In this document: piece by piece, positions 8,947 through 16,452 of the stretch | Position numbering within the stretch: position 1 is the stretch's first letter | How the letters are laid out: every line of letters starts with the position of its first letter | NCBI GenBank assembly: GCA_045587665.1 | Contig: JAZNCT010000096.1 | Span: forward strand, 1 to 35,347 | DNA length: 35,347 nt | DNA from: SIG710 sp045587665 | GTDB taxonomy: Bacteria > Bacillota > Clostridia > Oscillospirales > CAG-272 | Reading direction: 5' to 3' | Program-made: the position numbers and the translations under genes | The notes under the pieces: model-generated | Told to the model about the DNA's origin: nothing | The model's database searches: none | The model's input: the letters and a program-made list of their open reading frames with translations, nothing else

Positions 8947-9011
8947 AAGCCCACTGCTTTCGTTCTCCGAAACCGATCTTTCGGAGAGATATCGCAGTGG
9001 GCTTTTATTTG
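8947..9011. terminator. Two-tier hairpin, bidirectional terminator
   Basis: An outer stem AAGCCCACTGC (8947-8957) pairs with GCAGTGGGCTT (8994-9004) and is followed by TTTATTTGTTTTT; on the other strand the mirror A-rich run gives a T-rich tail. Inside, TCTCCGAAA (8964-8972) pairs with TTTCGGAGA (8979-8987). It lies between the convergent ABC transporter and CLC genes and probably stops both transcripts. Confidence 0.85.
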
Positions 9012-9025
9012 TTTTTGAAGTATAG

Positions 9026-9123
9026 TTAATCCTTGAATTTTCCGGGGGTCTTTCCGGTGACCTGCTTGATTGCCTTATAAAATGAAATGTGCTTTTATAT
9101 CCTACAAGCTCTGCGTTTTCCAT
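9026..9123 (-). pseudogene. AraC-family HTH C-terminal remnant with a frameshift
   Basis: Read on the minus strand, one frame gives AELVGYKST and, one base shifted, SFYKAIKQVTGKTPGKFKD followed by a TAA at 9026-9028. Together they match the last 35 or so residues of AraC/XylS-type DNA-binding domains (A--vGY-s--yFyk-FK--tGktP--fr). The shift falls near 9080-9090. Everything upstream of this second HTH motif is missing; the sequence passes directly into the 3' end of the CLC gene at about 9139. It is a dead regulator stub left between the terminator and CLC. A short ATG-led frame at 9123 covers only the first half and I see no reason to think it is expressed. Confidence 0.7.
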
Positions 9124-9138
9124 TCTTCCCTCTCATTA

Positions 9139-10755
9139 TCAGGCGTCGGGAACAGCGTCTCCGCTTTCGGCAGTGTCTGTTGCGTTCCCTATAATGCTGA
9201 ATTTCTGCTTTCCCACAAGTGCTTCAAGCTGTGCGCAGGTGAGCTCCGGGTGAAAGGTTCTGCAGTGGATGTGCAGAATATCACCTGCAGTCATTCCTGC
9301 GCCGATCCGAGAAGAAGATGGAATGTTGTTTACCGAGATTATTGCGCAGGAGGCAGGCCAGAGAACGTCGTGTATCTCTTTGCCGATAACAAAAGCATTC
9401 TTCGAAACGGTGAAATAAGCATCAATGATTTTGGGAGAAAGCCCCTTGTTGTATTCATCCACCTTTCCTTCGATAACAATGTCGGCAAGTGAAGGTATAC
9501 CCATAAGCTCAATGATTACAAATGAAAATGTAGCGCCGATCATAATTGGCAGAATATTAGAGCCTCCCGAAAGGGCTTCGATAGCAAACATGATAGCCGT
9601 TATGGGAGTTCGGGATGAGGCGCTCAAAAATGATGCCATACTTATTATCACGATGATGATATAGTATTCAGCTTCGATAAGTCCCAGCTTTTGTGCAATC
9701 TCACCACACGCAGAACCGATAATTGCGCCGAAGGCCAAGGTGGGTACAAAAAGACCTCCGGTTATGCCCTGGCTGTTGCTGATTATCAAAAGAAAGGCTC
9801 TGATGCAAAAAACTATTATGAGAAGCTGCCATATTCCTTTTCTGTTTATAATATCGTTTATGAGATCATGGCCTGTTCCGATAAATGCTGTAGAGCAGAG
9901 GCCTATCACAGCAACAATGAGGAATATCAGTACTGTCTTGCAAAGGGGTGGAATGTGGCATAGCTTAACATTTATTATCTTGCGCAGAGTACTGTATGCC
10001 TTGGTGAAAAACAGGGCGCATACCCCGCAGATGAAACCGACGATCAGTGACAACCATATATATTTTATCGGCAATATTTCTTTTATTTCAAAGCTGAAAA
10101 GAGTTGTTGGAATCTTGAAAAAACGGGAGATAAGCTCGCTTACTGCAGATGAGGAGGCAACAGTCATGGCAGCCATCATGAATATCATTGGGGAAAAACG
10201 GCGGTGGGCTTCTTCAAAGGCAAAAAATAAACCGCTCAGGGGAGCGCCTGTGGCAGCAGAAAATCCTGCGCAGGCGCCGCCTGTCATTATATATCTGTCC
10301 CATGCAGGATGTTTTTTTCCGAAAACCTTTGAGGTTCCAAGACCTATGAGAGTTCCGATCTGTACGCTTGGCCCTTCGGTGCCTAAAGGAATGCCCACGA
10401 TATAAGTGAGCATTGATGATAGAAACACAGAAATTATGCTTCGTGTTTTTTTGAGTGGTACATATCCTCGAAGGGCAGAAATTGCTGTGGGTATTCCTCC
10501 ACCTCTGCAGCCCGGGCTCTTTTTTTGGAGAGATCCTGCCATAAGACCGATCAGAACCGCCCCGATGATAAGCAGAGGAAGCAGACTAAGATCAAGTCGC
10601 ACAGCAGAATATATTTTTCCCGATAGCTCTATAATGGCTGAGGAGAGCAGCTTGAAAAGGAATATTGCAGTTGCTGTTAGGGTTCCCGCCACTGCGGAAA
10701 ACAAAACGCATGGAAAGAGAATATTTGCTATATAGGTGAGTCTGTTTTTATTCAT
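9139..10755 (-). CDS. CLC-type chloride channel/antiporter with C-terminal RCK_C-like domain
   Basis: The product (538 residues) is an integral membrane CLC protein. The ion-pathway motifs are CRGGGIP (about 83-89, the GSGIP position), GIPLGTEGPSVQIG with the gating glutamate (about E127), and GGLFVPTLAFGA in the second half. The EE pair in LSGLFFAFEEAHRRF (about 181-182) matches the internal proton glutamate region of ClcA, so H+/Cl- exchange is more likely than channel behaviour. After the last TM, about 100 residues end in a TrkA-C/RCK_C-like domain (AGMTAGDILHIHC region), a possible ligand sensor. Start 10755 was chosen because an earlier in-frame ATG at 10878 would lie deep in the upstream gene; 10755 overlaps that gene by 8 nt, suggesting coupled translation. 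Roles in acid or osmotic tolerance are known for relatives. Confidence 0.9.
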   Translation of the reverse strand: MNKNRLTYIANILFPCVLFSAVAGTLTATAIFLFKLLSSAIIELSGKIYSAVRLDLSLLPLLIIGAVLIGLMAGSLQKKSPGCRGGGIPTAISALRGYVPLKKTRSIISVFLSSMLTYIVGIPLGTEGPSVQIGTLIGLGTSKVFGKKHPAWDRYIMTGGACAGFSAATGAPLSGLFFAFEEAHRRFSPMIFMMAAMTVASSSAVSELISRFFKIPTTLFSFEIKEILPIKYIWLSLIVGFICGVCALFFTKAYSTLRKIINVKLCHIPPLCKTVLIFLIVAVIGLCSTAFIGTGHDLINDIINRKGIWQLLIIVFCIRAFLLIISNSQGITGGLFVPTLAFGAIIGSACGEIAQKLGLIEAEYYIIIVIISMASFLSASSRTPITAIMFAIEALSGGSNILPIMIGATFSFVIIELMGIPSLADIVIEGKVDEYNKGLSPKIIDAYFTVSKNAFVIGKEIHDVLWPASCAIISVNNIPSSSRIGAGMTAGDILHIHCRTFHPELTCAQLEALVGKQKFSIIGNATDTAESGDAVPDA

Positions 10756-11461
10756 GGTATGGGTCGCTTTCTTCGTGTAACTGAACATGAGCGCGTAGTG
10801 CATCCATTCTTTCATCAAGCTCTGCAGAAAGAGCGGCGCAGATCTGAAGCTCTTTCGCCATGTCCTCGGTAAATTCAAAGCTTTTCTTATATCTCAGCTG
10901 ATGTTCAAGACTTGCCCAAACATCCATTGCAATGGTGCGAAGCTGGATCTCAACCTTCATTTCTCTTTTCTCGTGTGCGAGAAATATCGGCACCTTTACG
11001 ATAAGATGCAGGCTTCTGTAGCCATTGTCCTTGGGGCGCATGATATAGTCTTTTTTCTCTATCAGTGTAATATCGTCTTGACTTAGAAGGGCGTTTGCGA
11101 GAATGTAAACATCCTCAGGAAAAGCGCAGATGACCCTGACGCCTGCAACATCACCAAGATTATTTTCAATTGCTTCCGGTGTCAGCGGAAGATGTCTTCT
11201 TTCCAGCTTTTCCTTTATGCTGACAGGGTGCTTCAAACGTGATTTTATATCGCTTATTGGGTTTCTGTCGTGACGAAGAGAAAACTCTTCATTGAGGACA
11301 TTGAATTTTGTTTCTATTTCCATTATGGCACAGCGATAATATGCCATGAGCTTGTTATATTGCTGGAGCCAATCTTTTGATTGCTCAAGAAAATCGTTGC
11401 CGAAAAGCTCTTCTATCTTGCTTGCGCTGCCGCCTTTTGGGGCTATGTTTTCTTTTCTCAT
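10748..11461 (-). CDS. Small alarmone synthetase, RelP/YwaC-like (p)ppGpp synthetase
   Basis: This cytosolic protein (237 residues) transfers pyrophosphate from ATP to GTP or GDP. The synthetase domain is complete: YRCAIMEIETKFNVLNEEF, HDRNPI-DIKSRLK, SI-EKL-RR, the LGDVAGVRVICAFPED motif, the G-loop-type KDYIMRPKDNGYRSLH and VEIQLRTIAMDVWASLEHQ. No HD hydrolase, TGS or ACT domain is present, so it is a stand-alone synthetase. The residues around LNEEFSLRHDRNPI resemble B. subtilis YwaC (RelP) more than YjbM (RelQ) as I recall them. Start 11461 has AAAGGA 8 nt upstream; the ATG at 11497 lies in the promoter -10 box. The CLC gene overlaps its end by 8 nt, so the alarmone synthetase and ion antiporter share a message. 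Confidence 0.92.
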   Translation of the reverse strand: MRKENIAPKGGSASKIEELFGNDFLEQSKDWLQQYNKLMAYYRCAIMEIETKFNVLNEEFSLRHDRNPISDIKSRLKHPVSIKEKLERRHLPLTPEAIENNLGDVAGVRVICAFPEDVYILANALLSQDDITLIEKKDYIMRPKDNGYRSLHLIVKVPIFLAHEKREMKVEIQLRTIAMDVWASLEHQLRYKKSFEFTEDMAKELQICAALSAELDERMDALRAHVQLHEESDPYHE

Positions 11462-11495
11462 TTCTATCCTTTCGACGATTGATGTTTGTATATAC

Positions 11496-11524
11496 ATTAT
11501 AACACAAAAAAATCGAAAAGTCTA
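11496..11524 (-). promoter_or_regulatory. Promoter of the RelP-CLC pair
   Basis: On the minus strand an extended -10 (TGTTATAAT, core 11496-11501) lies 17 bp from a weak -35 TAGACT (11519-11524). Transcription would start near 11489, leaving a leader of about 28 nt to ATG 11461. Confidence 0.6.
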
Positions 11525-11816
11525 TATTCCTGCGCCAAGTTGTGGCTTTAATTTAATATGGCAAGAATGTCAACACACAAAAATATATACATTATTTTTG
11601 TTTTTGAACAATAGAGCAATTTATTGCTGTATCACATTGCAATAATGTATGATTTTTGTTTGAGAATAAACACAAACGGCAAAAGTATAAAACTCTGAAA
11701 TGATATGTTTTTCAATGGCAGTGGTAACTATTTGCTATGAATAAGACGATTTTGCCACAATGTAAGGGCGATTTTTAATCATAGCAATATTTGTCTTATA
11801 TACACCTACAAATGTC
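11525..11816. other. Intergenic region with nested inverted repeats
   Basis: The gap between the divergent RelP and sugar-isomerase genes (11462-11896) is AT-rich and has no credible gene. ATACATTATT (11587-11596) is exactly complementary to AATAATGTAT (11641-11650), and between them AGCAATTTATTGCT (11615-11628) folds on itself. This could be an operator or a short structured RNA; no T-tract follows, so it is not a terminator. Confidence 0.4.
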
Positions 11817-11845
11817 TTGTAAAAAGGCTTGATTTATCTTATAAT
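11817..11845 (+). promoter_or_regulatory. Sigma-A promoter of the isomerase-dehydrogenase pair
   Basis: TTGTAA (11817-11822), a 17-bp spacer and a perfect TATAAT (11840-11845) precede a leader of about 45 nt that carries GGAGG just before ATG 11897. Confidence 0.65.
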
Positions 11846-11896
11846 AACAATAGGAAAATATGTTTTTCTGAATATATATGTTTTTGGAGGACAATT

Positions 11897-12709
11897 ATGA
11901 AATTTCCTGTAGCTGTTCAGGTTTACTCTGTGCGCGAAGATGCTGCGGCTGACCTCAGAGGAACTCTTGAAAAAATAAAGGCGATGGGTTATGAAGGCGT
12001 AGAATTTGCAGGTCTTTACGACAATTCTCCCGAGGATGTAAAAAAGATGTGTCAGGAGATCGGTCTTGTGCCTGTTTCTGCTCACGTTTCTCTTAAGGAG
12101 CTTGTTGCTGATACCGCAAAGGTTGTTGCGGACTATGTTCTCATAGGCTGTAAGTATATCGCTGTTCCTTACCTTACCGAAGAGGATCGCCCCGGCACAC
12201 CCGGATGGGCAAAGACTGTCGAGAGCATTAAGATGATAGGTGAAGAGTGCAAAAAGCAGGGCATTAAGCTGCTTTATCACAATCACGATTTTGAATTTGT
12301 TAAGTTAGACGGTACATACGCTCTGGATATGCTCTACGAAACAGTATCAGAGGATCTTCTTGCAACAGAGCTTGATACCTGCTGGGTAAATGTGGGCGGC
12401 GAGGATCCTGCAGGCTATGTTAAGAAGTATGCCGGCAGAGCACCTGTTGTTCATCTGAAGGATTTTGTTGGTTCTAAGTCCGATGATATGTATGAGCTTA
12501 TCGGTATCGAAAAGAAGGTTACTGCGGCTCCGGAATTCGAGCTTCGTCCTGTTGGCTATGGCTGCCAGGATTGGTATAACATTCTCAAGGCTTGCGAGGA
12601 TGCAGGCACAGAATGGGTTGTTGTTGAACAGGATAGACCCAGTATGGAAAAAACACCTCTTGAGTCTATCGAGCTTTCAAGAAACTATCTTAAAACACTT
12701 GGAAACTGA
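11897..12709 (+). CDS. Sugar phosphate isomerase/epimerase family protein (xylose-isomerase-like TIM barrel)
   Basis: This is a 270-residue cytosolic protein of the AP endonuclease 2/xylose-isomerase-like barrel family. Expected metal-site and catalytic blocks are seen: YEGVEFAG near the N-terminus, LLYHNHDFEF in the middle, ATELDTCWVNVGG, PVVHLKDF and a C-terminal WVVVEQD. Members isomerise or epimerise keto-sugars and inositol intermediates, and some act with Gfo/Idh/MocA oxidoreductases in redox-driven glycoside cleavage. The next gene, 75 nt downstream, is such an oxidoreductase. Codon choice is strongly biased (GCA/GCT, CTT, AAG, GGC) compared with, for example, the AraC gene, which suggests high expression. 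The exact substrate cannot be told from sequence. Confidence 0.88.
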   Translation: MKFPVAVQVYSVREDAAADLRGTLEKIKAMGYEGVEFAGLYDNSPEDVKKMCQEIGLVPVSAHVSLKELVADTAKVVADYVLIGCKYIAVPYLTEEDRPGTPGWAKTVESIKMIGEECKKQGIKLLYHNHDFEFVKLDGTYALDMLYETVSEDLLATELDTCWVNVGGEDPAGYVKKYAGRAPVVHLKDFVGSKSDDMYELIGIEKKVTAAPEFELRPVGYGCQDWYNILKACEDAGTEWVVVEQDRPSMEKTPLESIELSRNYLKTLGN

Positions 12710-12784
12710 TTGCAATAGGGCAGCAAAGCTCTTTTGACATTATAAAAACAAAAAATCTCTATATTTAATAAGGAGGATTTTCCC

Positions 12785-13945
12785 ATGGCAGATATGAATG
12801 CGTTTGAGAAAAATCAGGAAGTTAAGGATGTTGATACCACAAAGAAAATGCGTGTAGGTATCATCGGTACAGGTTGGATCGCAGAGGCTCATATTGAGGC
12901 TTATATGAGACAGCCTGATGTTGAGATCGTTGCAGCTGCAGACCTTGTCCCCGGCAAGGCTGAGGCATTTATGAAAAGATACGGCATCGAAGGCGCAAAG
13001 ACCGACTACGCATCTCACAAGGAAATGATCGACGATAAGAGCCTGAAGCTTGATGCTGTATCCATTTGTACATACAACCGTCAGCATGCAGGTCCCGCAA
13101 TCTATGCTCTTGATAACGGCATCAACGTTCTTCTTGAGAAGCCCATGTGCGTAACAATCGAAGAGGCTGCTGAGATCGTTAAGGCAGAGAAGAGAAGCGG
13201 AAAGGTAATTTCTATCGGCTTCCAGCCCAGATTCAGCCCCAATATGCAGATGATCAAGAAGATCATTCAGAGTGGCGAGCTGGGACAGATCTACTATGTT
13301 CAGACAGGTGGCGGCCGCCGTCGCGGTATTCCTACCCCCTTCGGAACAACATTCATTGAGGACGAAACAGCAGGTCTCGGCGCACTGGCTGATATCGGAT
13401 GCTATTCTCTCGACCTTGTTCTGAATGCTCTCGGCAATCCCAAGCCTCTCACAGTTTCCGGTTACAAGTCCGCATTCTTCGGAACAGATCCTAACTACTC
13501 CAATTATGTAGCAACAGGTCATCCCGAGTATGCAAAGAAGTTCGGCGTTGACGACTTCGCAGCAGCTTTCATTCGTCTTGAAGGCGGCATTACTCTCGAC
13601 TTCCGTATAGCTTGGGCTATGAATATCGACACCCCCGGTGATACAATATTCCTCGGAACAAAGGGAGGTCTCCGCGTTCCTTCCACAGGTTGCTGGAACG
13701 GTACACTTACAAAGCCTATGACAATCTATCACGAGGTTGCAGGTTCGCAGGTTGAAACTGTTGTTCCGCTGCTTCCCGATGTCAACCTTTGGGACGCAAA
13801 GGTTCGTTCCTTCCTGGATGCTTGCAAATATGGCGGCAAGGCTCCTGTTCCTTCTGCAGACATCGTATACAACCAGGCTATTCTTGACGGTATCGCTAAG
13901 TCTCATGCTGCAGGTCATGAGATCGAGATCGTTATTCCCGAGTGA
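12785..13945 (+). CDS. Gfo/Idh/MocA family oxidoreductase
   Basis: This 386-residue NAD(P)-dependent dehydrogenase has a Rossmann start at about residues 20-35 (MRVGIIGTGWIAEAHIEAY), the family EKP motif in LLEKPMCVTIEEA, and the substrate domain starting at GFQPRFSPNM. A 20-residue N-terminal extension before the Rossmann fold is kept because the ribosome binding site AAGGAGG lies just before ATG 12785. Members oxidise sugars, inositols or sugar glycosides at a secondary alcohol. It follows the TIM-barrel isomerase and ends in a strong terminator, so the pair forms a short operon. Codon bias is as strong as in its partner. Oxidation to a keto-sugar followed by isomerisation or elimination is the likely combined chemistry, by inference from similar pairs. 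Confidence 0.9.
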   Translation: MADMNAFEKNQEVKDVDTTKKMRVGIIGTGWIAEAHIEAYMRQPDVEIVAAADLVPGKAEAFMKRYGIEGAKTDYASHKEMIDDKSLKLDAVSICTYNRQHAGPAIYALDNGINVLLEKPMCVTIEEAAEIVKAEKRSGKVISIGFQPRFSPNMQMIKKIIQSGELGQIYYVQTGGGRRRGIPTPFGTTFIEDETAGLGALADIGCYSLDLVLNALGNPKPLTVSGYKSAFFGTDPNYSNYVATGHPEYAKKFGVDDFAAAFIRLEGGITLDFRIAWAMNIDTPGDTIFLGTKGGLRVPSTGCWNGTLTKPMTIYHEVAGSQVETVVPLLPDVNLWDAKVRSFLDACKYGGKAPVPSADIVYNQAILDGIAKSHAAGHEIEIVIPE

Positions 13946-13968
13946 TAATTAAATAAATAGTGCTTATA

Positions 13969-14009
13969 GGGCTGTCTTCCAAGTGAAGACAGCCCTTTTT
14001 GTTTTTTTG
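13969..14009 (+). terminator. Intrinsic terminator of the isomerase-dehydrogenase operon
   Basis: GGGCTGTCTTC (13969-13979) and GAAGACAGCCC (13985-13995) form an 11-bp perfect stem with a 5-nt loop, followed by TTTTTGTTTTTTT. Confidence 0.92.
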
Positions 14010-14012
14010 TTA

Positions 14013-14043
14013 GAAAAAAGCGATCGGCATAAGCCGATCGCTT
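14013..14043 (-). terminator. Intrinsic terminator of the GH2 gene
   Basis: On the minus strand, just after the GH2 stop, AAGCGATCGGC and GCCGATCGCTT (14018-14043, 4-nt loop) form an 11-bp perfect stem followed by a run of T (TTTTTTCT). It stands back to back with the plus-strand terminator at 13969. Confidence 0.88.
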
Positions 14044-14059
14044 CCGGAGTTTTAGGGCA

Positions 14060-16333
14060 TTACTGTGCTTTCTTTTTTGGTTTCTTTATTCTATTCAGTT
14101 TAGCATTTAACTTCAGCAGCTCTTCTTTGGTGAAGTTTACGTTCATCATGCCCATCATACTTGTAAGACGGAGAACGGTAAATCCACCCATCATTTGCAT
14201 AAGTCCTCCGTCTGCCTTAAGATCAACATCAAATCCACCGGATTTCTTTTCGCCCTTTGCTTTCTTTTTGCCTGCGTCCATCTTCTTTTTGATTTTCAGA
14301 CCCACGCCGATAAACCAAAGCTTTCCGCGCTTAGATTCCATAATGTCTGAGATCTTGTCGTTGAGTGAGAAGTAACCGGGGCGTTCGACAACGTCAAACC
14401 AGTTGAGCACTGCGCCCACCTCGCGCAGAACATAATCCATATTCATTTCGGAGACCTTGCGTATAGTACCCTCATCGGTAAGCTCGCCTGCTTTTGCAAC
14501 GATCTTGCTCTCACCCTCGTTTTTAACGTCAAAATAGAAGAAATGATCTTCGGCAGTCTTTTTGCCGATGCTTTCGCCATTGACAAAAAGCTCTACTTCG
14601 GGTAGGTTAGAATAAACTGTAACCTTTGTGATATCTTCTGTTCTGTCTACATATCTTTTTCCGCAAAGATGAACAAAGGGATCATCGCTAAGCCAAGCCT
14701 TGTAAGCATAAAAAGCATCCTTTTTATACTTTCTGTCCATGGTGATAAGACCCTTGTGGTTCTGACCGTTTTCACCGCCCTCATTTCTTGCATCTGCACC
14801 AAAATCAAACATATTCCATACATGAGTAGCCCAAATGTACTTGCGGCTGAATAGCTGCTTTATAAGCTCCTCATGATAATATGCCTGATACTCTTCGGTG
14901 TAATCACCTTGCTTTGGATCGCTGGTGTGCCAATTAAGAGCTTCGCAGCCATATTCGCTTATACCTATCGGAATGGTGGGATGCTCTGCATGGAATTTAT
15001 CAAACCAAGGGCCGTTCATACTTGTATCGCCGCCGTACCAGCCGAAATAATGGTTGTAGGAAACAACATCGGGTATAAGCAGGTAGGGATCGTCTGTTTT
15101 GCACATTGAAACTGCCGCAATAGTTGTAAGTCTTGTTTTGTCCATTTCATGAACAAGATCGTTGAGTATCCGATGATTTTCAAGCAGATCGCCGTCCGAG
15201 CCGCCAATGGATATTTCGTTTGAAAGGCCCCATACAACGATAGAAGCATGGTTGTAGTTCTGTGTTATCAGCTCTTTCATCTGAGAGATCGTGTTTTCTC
15301 TGCCACCTGGCATATGCTTTGAAATATAAGGTATCTCTGCCCAGATGACAAGACCCTTTTCGTCGCACAGATCATAAAAATACTGATCGTGCTGATAGTG
15401 CGCCAAGCGAATCGTTGTTGCGCCCACCTCCATAATAAGGTCTATGTCCTCTTCGTGATGCTCGGGGAGCAGGGCATTTCCAAAGCCGAGGCGGTCCTGA
15501 TGACGTGAAACTCCGCGAAGGGGGTATTCCTCGCCGTTGAGAATAAAGCCATTATTGGGATCTATTTTAAATGTGCGGCATCCAAAGCGTGAGCACACAT
15601 TGTCGATAACGTTTTCTCCCTCAATAATTTCAACCTCACAGCAGTAGAGGTAAGGATCCTTTCTTCCGTTCCAAAGATGAACATTCTTTATTTCAAAGAT
15701 GACCTTGCTATCGGCAGATTCAATATTTTGAAGCTCCTTTTCCTCTTTGTCATAGAGGGTGTAACGCAGCCTTTGACCTTCTTTCAGGGGCGTTGTGAAT
15801 ACTTCAACCTCAACCTTTGCGTCCTTGCCTTCAACATAAGGGGTGATTTTTATGCCCTTTCCGCCGTAATAATCCAGGTCAAAATGAGATTCGCTCACTG
15901 CGATCAAATTAACGTTTCTATAAAGGCCGCCGTAAAAGGTGAAATCAGCCATTTGGGGATAAACTGTTTCGTTTGGGGAGTTATCGACGATTATTGCAAT
16001 ATCTGTTTCATCGCCAAGCTTTTCGGTAAGATCAACTCGCCATGTTGAATATCCTCCGTCGTGATGCGCGAGCTTTTCTCTGCCTGCATAAACATCAGCT
16101 GAAGAATTTGCTCCGCATATTTCAAGGTAATAGCGGTCGGCTGTGGGGAGCTCTGCCTTTTTTAGTGTTTTTACATAGAGGCAGGAGCCGCGGAAGTAAT
16201 CGTTTCCACCGTCATAGCCGTCCTCTGAATTCCATGTGTGGGGCAGATCGACAGCCACGCCATCTCTTGCATTTATATCGGCTGTGTCCTTTACAAAAAG
16301 CCAGTTTTTATTGATATTTATTGTGTTTCTCAC
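14060..16333 (-). CDS. Glycoside hydrolase family 2 (beta-galactosidase/beta-glucuronidase-like)
   Basis: The enzyme has 757 residues and no signal peptide, so it acts in the cytosol on imported oligosaccharides. The sugar-binding domain (about 1-145, LPHTWN, YFRGSCLYVKTL, FYGGLYRNV) is followed by an immunoglobulin-like domain (about 150-255) and the catalytic barrel (about 260-555) with GVSRHQD, acid/base glutamate in WGLSNEISIG (about E373) and nucleophile in PIGISEYGCEA (about E460). The linkage and sugar cannot be decided. The C-terminal tail (about 665-757) is rich in Lys and Met and has a KEELLKLNAKLNRIKKPKK end; I recall similar ends in other clostridial GH2 proteins but know no function. 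The start is GTG at 16333, with AGGAG 8 nt upstream. A terminator follows the gene. Confidence 0.92.
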   Translation of the reverse strand: MRNTININKNWLFVKDTADINARDGVAVDLPHTWNSEDGYDGGNDYFRGSCLYVKTLKKAELPTADRYYLEICGANSSADVYAGREKLAHHDGGYSTWRVDLTEKLGDETDIAIIVDNSPNETVYPQMADFTFYGGLYRNVNLIAVSESHFDLDYYGGKGIKITPYVEGKDAKVEVEVFTTPLKEGQRLRYTLYDKEEKELQNIESADSKVIFEIKNVHLWNGRKDPYLYCCEVEIIEGENVIDNVCSRFGCRTFKIDPNNGFILNGEEYPLRGVSRHQDRLGFGNALLPEHHEEDIDLIMEVGATTIRLAHYQHDQYFYDLCDEKGLVIWAEIPYISKHMPGGRENTISQMKELITQNYNHASIVVWGLSNEISIGGSDGDLLENHRILNDLVHEMDKTRLTTIAAVSMCKTDDPYLLIPDVVSYNHYFGWYGGDTSMNGPWFDKFHAEHPTIPIGISEYGCEALNWHTSDPKQGDYTEEYQAYYHEELIKQLFSRKYIWATHVWNMFDFGADARNEGGENGQNHKGLITMDRKYKKDAFYAYKAWLSDDPFVHLCGKRYVDRTEDITKVTVYSNLPEVELFVNGESIGKKTAEDHFFYFDVKNEGESKIVAKAGELTDEGTIRKVSEMNMDYVLREVGAVLNWFDVVERPGYFSLNDKISDIMESKRGKLWFIGVGLKIKKKMDAGKKKAKGEKKSGGFDVDLKADGGLMQMMGGFTVLRLTSMMGMMNVNFTKEELLKLNAKLNRIKKPKKKAQ

Positions 16334-16363
16334 TGTTTTTACTCCTGTTTTGTTTTTAATATT

Positions 16364-16392
16364 ATGATACTATTTTATCAAATGAATGTAAA
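16364..16392 (-). promoter_or_regulatory. Promoter of the GH2 gene
   Basis: On the minus strand TTTACA (16387-16392) and TATCAT (16364-16369) are 17 bp apart. The predicted leader is about 24 nt and contains the AGGAG site before the GTG start, so GH2 can be transcribed apart from the upstream transporter. Confidence 0.55.
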
Positions 16393-16406
16393 CTTGTTTG
16401 CTTAAA

Positions 16407-16435
16407 GATGTCCGACCGATCATCGGCCGGACATC
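16407..16435 (-). terminator. Hairpin terminator after the GPH transporter
   Basis: Two 14-nt arms (16407-16420 and 16422-16435) pair around one central base. On the minus-strand RNA the single irregular position is a G-U pair, while on the plus strand it would be an A-C mismatch, which suggests it evolved for minus-strand transcripts. The T-tail is short (TTTAAG), so termination may be partial and let some GH2 co-transcription through. Confidence 0.6.
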
Positions 16436-16452
16436 GGGTGAAAAATATCAAA

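Noticed and set aside
12740..13918. Long open frame antisense to the Gfo/Idh/MocA gene
   Set aside because: It is a Cys/Leu/Ser-rich shadow frame; the plus-strand protein shows a clear Rossmann fold and EKP motif.
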